A stretch of 9,235 nucleotides of DNA. Source: an uncultured Lachnospiraceae bacterium. GTDB taxonomy: Bacteria > Bacillota > Clostridia > Lachnospirales > Lachnospiraceae. The position numbers and the translations under genes are program-made. Within the stretch, counting starts at the first letter, position 1. Each line of letters opens with the position of its first letter. Under the pieces are notes generated by a model that was not told where the DNA came from, ran no database searches, and worked only from the letters and a program-made list of their open reading frames with translations. The stretch lies in contig CAJTOO010000056.1 in assembly GCA_910577735.1 (NCBI GenBank), positions 1-9,235 of the forward strand, in the 5' to 3' direction. Of this stretch, positions 5,790 through 9,235 are shown one piece after another.

Positions 5790-6184
5790 ATGGGTATTAA
5801 CGGGATAGGAACAGCGGGATATCCGCTGACAGGATACACGGCAAGAACGAGAAAGCCTTTGAGATGATTGGACAGGGTGCTCCGCAGGAAGTGAAGGATG
5901 CGTGGATGGATGCGGCGAAAGAAGTAAATGCGAATGGCATGGGAATCCGGGGCAATGGAATGATGAGCCACATATCGCAGATGATGGTGCAGCGGTTAAA
6001 TAAACAGCTTAAGGGTGAGACGGAGAATTTTGACATCCTTGGAAATACAGTGGAATCTGCGATCCAGGCAACGAAAAAGGCGCTGTATGATTTGGAGCAT
6101 CCAAGGGTATATACGCCCAGGAGTATAGAAGTTCAGCAGGCCAGCATCAAAGAGGGAGACAATCAAAATGGAAAGGTAAGATAG
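5790..6184 (+). pseudogene. Frameshifted family member: MGINGIGTAGYP start, continued in another frame
   Basis: GGAGG (5775-5779) precedes ATG 5790, and 25 codons (MGINGIGTAGYPLTGYTART...) run to a TGA at 5865-5867. The rest of a plausible protein continues in another frame: the codons just before 5864 read NEKAFEM, then IGQGAPQEVKDAWMDAAKE and about 100 more residues to a TAG at 6182-6184. The first part matches the N-terminal style of the genes at 1548 and 6742. The second part looks like the conserved body of a Lachnospiraceae hypothetical protein with its N-terminal middle missing. The simplest reading is a deletion with frameshift near 5815-5850. The stop and an in-frame ATG overlap as ATGA (5864-5867), so coupled re-initiation could still produce the 106-residue distal part. 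Its stop lies 1 nt before the next gene's ATG. Confidence 0.72.
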
Positions 6185-6185
6185 T

Positions 6186-6623
6186 ATGAATCAAAGAGAT
6201 AATGTAACAGAGCAACTGAAAGAACTTCTCGATATGTATGAGTTCAGTATGGATACACTTTCTAAATATTTGCAGTTGCCCGTGGAGCAGATAAGGAAAC
6301 TGTCTGAGGGGGATGTTGGCTTTTTGCCGGAAGATTCTATATATCGTTTCAACATCTTTAATAAGATTTCGTTCCTTTATCTTAGTGCTGTGGAGGATAA
6401 GGACTTAAAGTTATGTGCATTCTTGAAAGTGCTTCTTTCCTATCATGGTCTGTCTAAACGGGCAATGGCGAAAATGGCAGGGGTAGAGGTAAAGGATATT
6501 GAGAGGATGCTATCAAATCCACCCAAGAAAGTGTCAGAAAATATAAAATACAAAGTTGCGGTTACAGTTATGTCATTACGATTTTTCTTGAAAGACTGCG
6601 AACAAGAAAATATAAACTGTTAG
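6186..6623 (+). CDS. Small double helix-turn-helix protein, probable DNA-binding regulator
   Basis: A 145-residue protein with two segments that look like helix-turn-helix units. One is near residues 19-43 (EFSMDTLSKYLQLPVEQIRKL). The other is near 84-112 (SYHGLSKRAMAKMAGVEVKDIERML). A hydrophobic helix (about 53-70) lies between them. Each has the 'helix, AxxxGV/LxV, xxIxxL' spacing seen in XRE/Cro-like folds. There is no signal peptide or membrane segment. A modest site AAAGG (6170-6174) precedes the ATG, and the start is 1 nt after the stop of the preceding frame, so it is translated as part of that transcript. Within a cluster headed by a two-component system it is the only other candidate regulator before the TetR gene. 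Its DNA target is unknown, and it could instead be a non-DNA-binding adaptor with an HTH-like fold. Confidence 0.72.
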   Translation: MNQRDNVTEQLKELLDMYEFSMDTLSKYLQLPVEQIRKLSEGDVGFLPEDSIYRFNIFNKISFLYLSAVEDKDLKLCAFLKVLLSYHGLSKRAMAKMAGVEVKDIERMLSNPPKKVSENIKYKVAVTVMSLRFFLKDCEQENINC

Positions 6624-6741
6624 TTGGTCTTTCGGACGGCATATCTACAATAAGACGCAGAGGACGGACAGGGCAGGCTTTCCCGGTTTCTGGAGCAGTG
6701 AGATGAGCCGCAATACTAAAAACAATGGAGGATTAAAAGAA
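6624..6741 (+). promoter_or_regulatory. 118-nt intergenic gap with a weak promoter candidate
   Basis: TTGGTC (6624-6629) and TACAAT (6646-6651) with a 16-nt spacer form a possible sigma-A promoter about 90 nt before the ATG at 6742. The match is only fair. No copy of the tandem-hairpin element is recognisable here, although the gap is long enough. The last 20 nt contain the GGAGGATTAAAA initiation region shared with the genes at 1548 and 5790. Confidence 0.28.
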
Positions 6742-7278
6742 ATGAATGTTAATGGAATAGGAGCAGCAGGATACCCGGCATGGCAGGGAGCAAGAAAAGC
6801 AGAAAGCAGTACAAAGGGCGACTTCGGGGCGAATGTGAAAGCAACAGGAAATGTGGTACATATTGACCCGGACGCATTATTTTCTATCCATCATGTAAAG
6901 ACAGGGGAGAGCGCAAATGTATACAGGGCGGATGATTATTCGGAGGATAATCCGGTTTATCTTGTGAAGGGCACTGACAAAAACGGAAAAGAATATGAGC
7001 AGACGGTGGATGTAAGCAAGGTGAACCCGAATAGCTGTTCTTATACGGAGATGCTTGCGTTAAACGCACATACCGGGAATAAGTCAGACAGCAATTTCAT
7101 GACCATATCGATATTGAAGGATAAGATGAGTGGTACTTCCTACCACGAAAAAGCAGACTATATGGCAATGGCGCACGAGCTTATGAACGATATGAAAACA
7201 CTTGGGAATTGGGACGGGTATCTGCGGTATGGCAAATGGATCAATGACATCCTGACTTTCTGTAAAAGCAAATCATAA
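6742..7278 (+). CDS. Conserved-looking protein of unknown function (178 aa), MNVNGIGAAGYP start
   Basis: A 178-residue protein with no signal peptide or membrane segment. It starts MNVNGIGAAGYPAW, matching MGINGIGTAGYP at 5790 and MAIGGIG at 1548. The middle reads like a small beta-rich domain (about residues 40-85, including VYRADDYSEDNPVYLVKG and the polar NGKEYEQTVDV). It is followed by NPNSCSYTEMLALNAHTG and a helical C terminus (about 135-178) with a GNWDGYLRYGKWI segment. An ATG 39 nt upstream (6703) is in frame, but GGAGG at 6727-6731 lies between the two and is 10 nt from 6742, so 6742 is the real start. I believe close relatives exist in Lachnospiraceae as hypothetical proteins; no enzymatic motif is visible. 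Confidence 0.83.
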   Translation: MNVNGIGAAGYPAWQGARKAESSTKGDFGANVKATGNVVHIDPDALFSIHHVKTGESANVYRADDYSEDNPVYLVKGTDKNGKEYEQTVDVSKVNPNSCSYTEMLALNAHTGNKSDSNFMTISILKDKMSGTSYHEKADYMAMAHELMNDMKTLGNWDGYLRYGKWINDILTFCKSKS

Positions 7279-7290
7279 TTGAAAATGGCC

Positions 7291-7317
7291 TGCCTCACGG
7301 CTAAATGGATGGAGGCA
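7291..7317 (+). promoter_or_regulatory. Hairpin that could cover the ribosome-binding site of the second lipoprotein
   Basis: TGCCTC (7291-7296) is complementary to GAGGCA (7312-7317), and the latter overlaps the GGAGG at 7311-7315. The 6-bp stem with a 15-nt loop would hide the Shine-Dalgarno. The stem is short and may be chance. It does not resemble the tandem-hairpin elements. Confidence 0.35.
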
Positions 7318-7329
7318 AAAGAGATATTG

Positions 7330-7656
7330 ATGAAAAAAGCAGGATTTTTGTTGACACTGATATGTATTCTCTCATTGACGGGGTGTGGAATGGTAGCCAG
7401 TGCAGAGGAAGAAATTTTACAGTCAGATACGGAAGAAAATACTGTGTCAGTAAACTTTGATGACGTGGCAACACAAAGCGAACCGGCTGAACAGTTTTGT
7501 AACCATTTGGTACAGTTTACAGAGCAGTATTCAATAGAAGTATCGTTAAAGACGAAGGGTAAGGCAGGCATCCCTGGCGTTCCGGCTGATTGGGAGAGCA
7601 GCGAAAGGAGGTCACCTAATGAAAAGAATACTACGAATCGGAATGGATGTCCATAG
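7330..7656 (+). CDS. Lipoprotein, C terminus probably replaced by IS110 sequence
   Basis: From ATG 7330 the product is 108 residues: MKKAGFLLTLICILSLTGC is a textbook lipoprotein signal, with C19 after the lipobox LTG. The mature part is acidic (AEEEILQSDTEEN) and then less charged. GGAGG at 7311-7315 is 14 nt away, which is rather long. An in-frame ATG at 7279 would spoil the signal peptide, so I chose 7330. The last ~30 residues are odd (ESSERRSPNEKNTTNRNG). They read through the strong AAAGGAGGT site and first codons of the IS110 transposase in another frame, to a stop at 7654-7656. The natural C terminus was therefore probably lost when the insertion sequence arrived. The exact junction cannot be seen because IS110 elements have no conspicuous terminal inverted repeats. 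Function unknown. Confidence 0.65.
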   Translation: MKKAGFLLTLICILSLTGCGMVASAEEEILQSDTEENTVSVNFDDVATQSEPAEQFCNHLVQFTEQYSIEVSLKTKGKAGIPGVPADWESSERRSPNEKNTTNRNGCP

Positions 7657-8303
7657 CACAAACTACACTTTATGCGCCATTGAGCCTAGATTTGACGGGG
7701 ATGACATTATCTACGCAAATGTAAAGGTAACACCGGATTCGGACAATATCGTGCAGTTTATTGAGAATATCAAGAAAAAAGTAAAAGATGAATGCGATAT
7801 TCTCTGCGGTTATGAGGCCGGGTGTCTGGGATTTTCCCTGTACCACGAACTGATAAAAAAGGGATCCGCTGTGTGATTCTGGCCCTGGAGAAGGTAAAAA
7901 AGCTGGTATGCTTTCTCGGAGTAAAAATCCATACGGCGCTATTCTGTCTGGTGGAAACCGGAGATTTCCAGAGGTTTGCAAAGGGGAATATCTATGCCGC
8001 ATATCTGGGTCTGGTGCCAGGGGAAGATTCGAGCAGTGATAACATCAACAGGCTTCCATTACAAAAGCGGGGAACAGTCATTTGAAGAAACTGCTGGTTG
8101 AGGCCTCCACAGGGATATGCAAGGGGCAGATCGGGCATAAATCAAAGGATTTAAAAGCGAGGCAGTATGGTAATGCGCCAGAGGTGATCGCCTACACAGA
8201 CAAGGCAAACGAGAGACTGCGCAGGAAGTATTACAAAATGATAGGACATGGCAAGAAAAAGAATGTAGCAGTAACGGAGGTAAAAGTTGACAGTATTCTT
8301 TAA
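7619..8303 (+). pseudogene. IS110-family transposase, broken by two single-base losses and an internal deletion
   Basis: Frame 1 starts at 7619 after AAAGGAGGTCACCTA and encodes MKRILRIGMDVHSTNYTL (D9 is the first catalytic Asp of the DEDD domain) through CGYEAGCLGFSLYHELIKKG. It is then lost where GGGATCC (about 7861) should read GGGAATCC. The next frame gives IRCVILA and then jumps directly to LEKVKKLVCFLGVK. This skips the region that normally holds the KTDxxDA-type acidic residues, so roughly half the protein is deleted near 7884-7890. It continues with LVETGDFQRFAKGNIYAAYLGLVPGE, a hallmark of the Transposase_20 domain. A second lost A near 8058 (CCATTA for expected CCAATTA) shifts to the frame encoding KAGNSHLKKLLVEAS and GHGKKKNVAV. 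The usual C-terminal end is replaced by TEVKVDSIL. About 228 codons remain, against about 400 usual. It is inactive as a transposase. Confidence 0.88.
7619..8303 (+). mobile_element. IS110-family insertion sequence remnant
   Basis: Extent is given as the recognisable transposase sequence only; the flanking ends of the element cannot be placed. It separates the small-protein cluster on the left from the TetR/flavoprotein unit on the right, and both transposase ends appear damaged or fused to neighbouring sequence. Confidence 0.75.
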
Positions 8304-8315
8304 AACTCTTATAAT
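8287..8315 (+). promoter_or_regulatory. Consensus sigma-A promoter of the TetR gene
   Basis: TTGACA (8287-8292), a 17-nt spacer and TATAAT (8310-8315) match the vegetative consensus perfectly. The -35 hexamer lies inside the last codons of the transposase remnant frame, and the -10 hexamer lies inside the left arm of the inverted repeat at 8308-8338. Confidence 0.85.
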
Positions 8316-8338
8316 TAAACTTAGAGTTTAATTATAAG
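8308..8338 (+). promoter_or_regulatory. Perfect 13-bp inverted repeat, probable TetR-family operator
   Basis: CTTATAATTAAAC (8308-8320), spacer TTAGA, GTTTAATTATAAG (8326-8338). The left arm covers the -10 box, and the right arm runs into the AAGGAGG ribosome-binding site of the gene at 8349. A bound dimer would block transcription, as is usual for autoregulated TetR-family repressors. As RNA it could also form a strong hairpin next to the ribosome-binding site. Confidence 0.82.
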
Positions 8339-8348
8339 GAGGCAGACA

Positions 8349-8987
8349 ATGGCACGGAGAAAAAAAGAGCCGAAAAGTGTACACCGGGAAAAAATTGCTT
8401 CCGCTGCGTCAGTATTGTTCATGGAGAGAGGCATAGAGGCAACCTCTATGGACGATATAGCCAAAGCAGCCGGATACAGCAAAGCGACTTTATATGTGTA
8501 TTTTGAGAACAAAGAGGAAATTGTTGGTATCTTAGTGCTGGACAGCATGAAAAAACTTTATCATTACATCGCTTCTGCACTGGAGCAGCAGGAAACCACA
8601 AAAGAACAGTACAATTTCATTTGTCGTGGATTGGTTCAGTATCAGGAAGAATTTCCGTTCTACTTCAAAATGGTATTGGATAAAATCAATATTGATTTTG
8701 AGCGCCACGATTATCTTCCCGAAGAAAAAGAAACTTATCAAATAGGGGAAGAAATAAACGAAAAGCTAAAGGAATTTTTAATATCCGGTATAGATAAAGG
8801 CGATCTGCGAAGGGATCTGAAAATCATGCCTGCTAATTTTGTTTTCTGGGGTATGTTGTCCGGACTTATTCAGCTTGCAGAAAATAAAGAAGAATATATT
8901 AAAAAAGCAATGGGATTATCAAAAGTCAAGTTTTTAGAGCATGGTTTTCATATGCTGTATTGCTCTATTGCAGACAAGGGGGAATGA
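8349..8987 (+). CDS. TetR/AcrR-family transcriptional repressor
   Basis: A 212-residue protein of typical family size. Residues about 13-60 form the TetR DNA-binding domain: REKIASAASVLFMERGIEATSMDDIAKAAGYSKATLYVYFENKEEI, with the recognition helix around SKATLYVYF. The remaining ~150 residues are the helical ligand-binding and dimerisation part, which is too variable to predict a ligand. AAGGAGG (8336-8342) precedes the ATG by 6 nt. A consensus promoter overlapping a perfect palindrome just upstream points to autorepression. Its stop overlaps an ATG in ATGA form, and the following flavoprotein gene starts 2 nt after the stop, so the two are one operon. The repressor probably responds to a small molecule or redox-active compound handled by the flavoprotein (inference). 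Confidence 0.93.
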   Translation: MARRKKEPKSVHREKIASAASVLFMERGIEATSMDDIAKAAGYSKATLYVYFENKEEIVGILVLDSMKKLYHYIASALEQQETTKEQYNFICRGLVQYQEEFPFYFKMVLDKINIDFERHDYLPEEKETYQIGEEINEKLKEFLISGIDKGDLRRDLKIMPANFVFWGMLSGLIQLAENKEEYIKKAMGLSKVKFLEHGFHMLYCSIADKGE

Positions 8988-8989
8988 GT

Positions 8990-9235
8990 ATGAATGAAAA
9001 AAGGTTACTTGCTATTTTGGGAAGCCCTCATACAAGCGGAACAACCGCAACTATGCTAAATTATGCAATTCGTAGAGCCGAAGAAATGGGCTATACCGTA
9101 ACGAAGATTAACCTATACGAAAAAAATCTTTCTTACTGTACGGGGTGTAGGGTTTGTATGAATACGCACACTTGTATTCAAAAGGACGATATACAGAAAA
9201 TTGTAATATGTTTACAAAAATGCCAAACGGTTCTG
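8990..9235 (+). CDS. NAD(P)H-dependent FMN reductase / iron-sulfur flavoprotein-like, N-terminal part
   Basis: 82 codons run to the window edge without a stop. MNEKRLLAILGSPHTSGTT is the first beta strand and phosphate-binding loop of the flavodoxin-like fold (GSPxxxGxT binds FMN phosphate). A helix and second strand follow, then CTGCRVCMNTHTC. The cysteines C50, C53, C56 and C62 give CX2CX2CX5C, which fits the compact cluster motif (CX2CX2CX4-7C) of iron-sulfur flavoproteins; simpler FMN reductases of this family also have part of it. An ATG at 8984 overlaps the repressor stop, but AAGGGGG (8976-8982) is only 1 nt from it and 7 nt from 8990, so I chose 8990. Likely role: electron transfer or reduction of quinone-like or nitro compounds, under the adjacent repressor. 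Confidence 0.85.
   Translation, partial: MNEKRLLAILGSPHTSGTTATMLNYAIRRAEEMGYTVTKINLYEKNLSYCTGCRVCMNTHTCIQKDDIQKIVICLQKCQTVL

Noticed and set aside
6624..6741. A fourth copy of the tandem-hairpin element before the gene at 6742
   Set aside because: I looked for the 15-nt loop core, GGCUCY and GACAGAGG at the expected distance and did not find them in a compatible arrangement; CAGAGGACGGACAGGG at 6658-6673 is only a superficial resemblance.
1..9235. tRNA or rRNA genes
   Set aside because: No cloverleaf-like segments with GTTCRA-type T arms or rRNA-like conserved stretches were seen on either strand.

Overview
The window looks like accessory or loosely conserved DNA from a Gram-positive anaerobe of the Clostridia, most likely a Lachnospiraceae member. 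The reasons are strong GGAGG ribosome-binding sites, an AgrC/AgrA-type two-component system, lipoboxes of Gram-positive type, and small proteins whose style (starts such as 'GIGxAGYP', a 'VxxSxxxLKKMxNDPE' core) I associate with Lachnospiraceae genomes. The genus cannot be fixed from sequence alone. Every gene I can support is on the + strand.

Layout. Positions 1-1495 hold the end of a LytTR-type response regulator and a GHKL histidine kinase (ATGA overlap). From 1548 to about 7600 there is a run of small proteins of unknown function. Three (1548, 2320, 4652) share a core domain followed by a Lys/Glu-rich helix. Two more whole-protein types are at 3537 and 6742. One gene (5790-6184) is frameshifted. 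A small double helix-turn-helix protein (6186) and two lipoproteins (3198, 7330) lie among them. I see no convincing intrinsic terminator with a T tract in this stretch, and gaps are short, so much of it may be co-transcribed.

The most striking feature is not a protein. Three intergenic regions carry the same tandem-hairpin element (2234-2288, 3115-3167, 5706-5760). Each has a 6-bp stem with a 15-nt loop, a 2-nt linker, and a second hairpin with the core GGCUCY...GACAGAGG. The first stem keeps its pairing while its bases change, and each copy ends 29-31 nt before the start codon of a different kind of gene. A further hairpin with compensatory changes follows the stop codons of two paralogous genes (3081-3114, 5590-5621). 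This is a good candidate for an undescribed cis-regulatory or RNA-processing element.

Right boundary. The second lipoprotein frame runs into an IS110-family transposase remnant (7619-8303) that is broken by two single-base losses and a large internal deletion. Beyond it lies an apparently unrelated unit: a TetR-family repressor with a consensus promoter overlapping a perfect 13-bp inverted repeat, and the start of an FMN/iron-sulfur-type flavoprotein gene that runs off the window.

Working model (inference): an extracellular or envelope signal sensed by the AgrC-like kinase may control the downstream cluster, whose individual cistrons are tuned by the repeated leader hairpins. The biochemical job of the small proteins is unknown.
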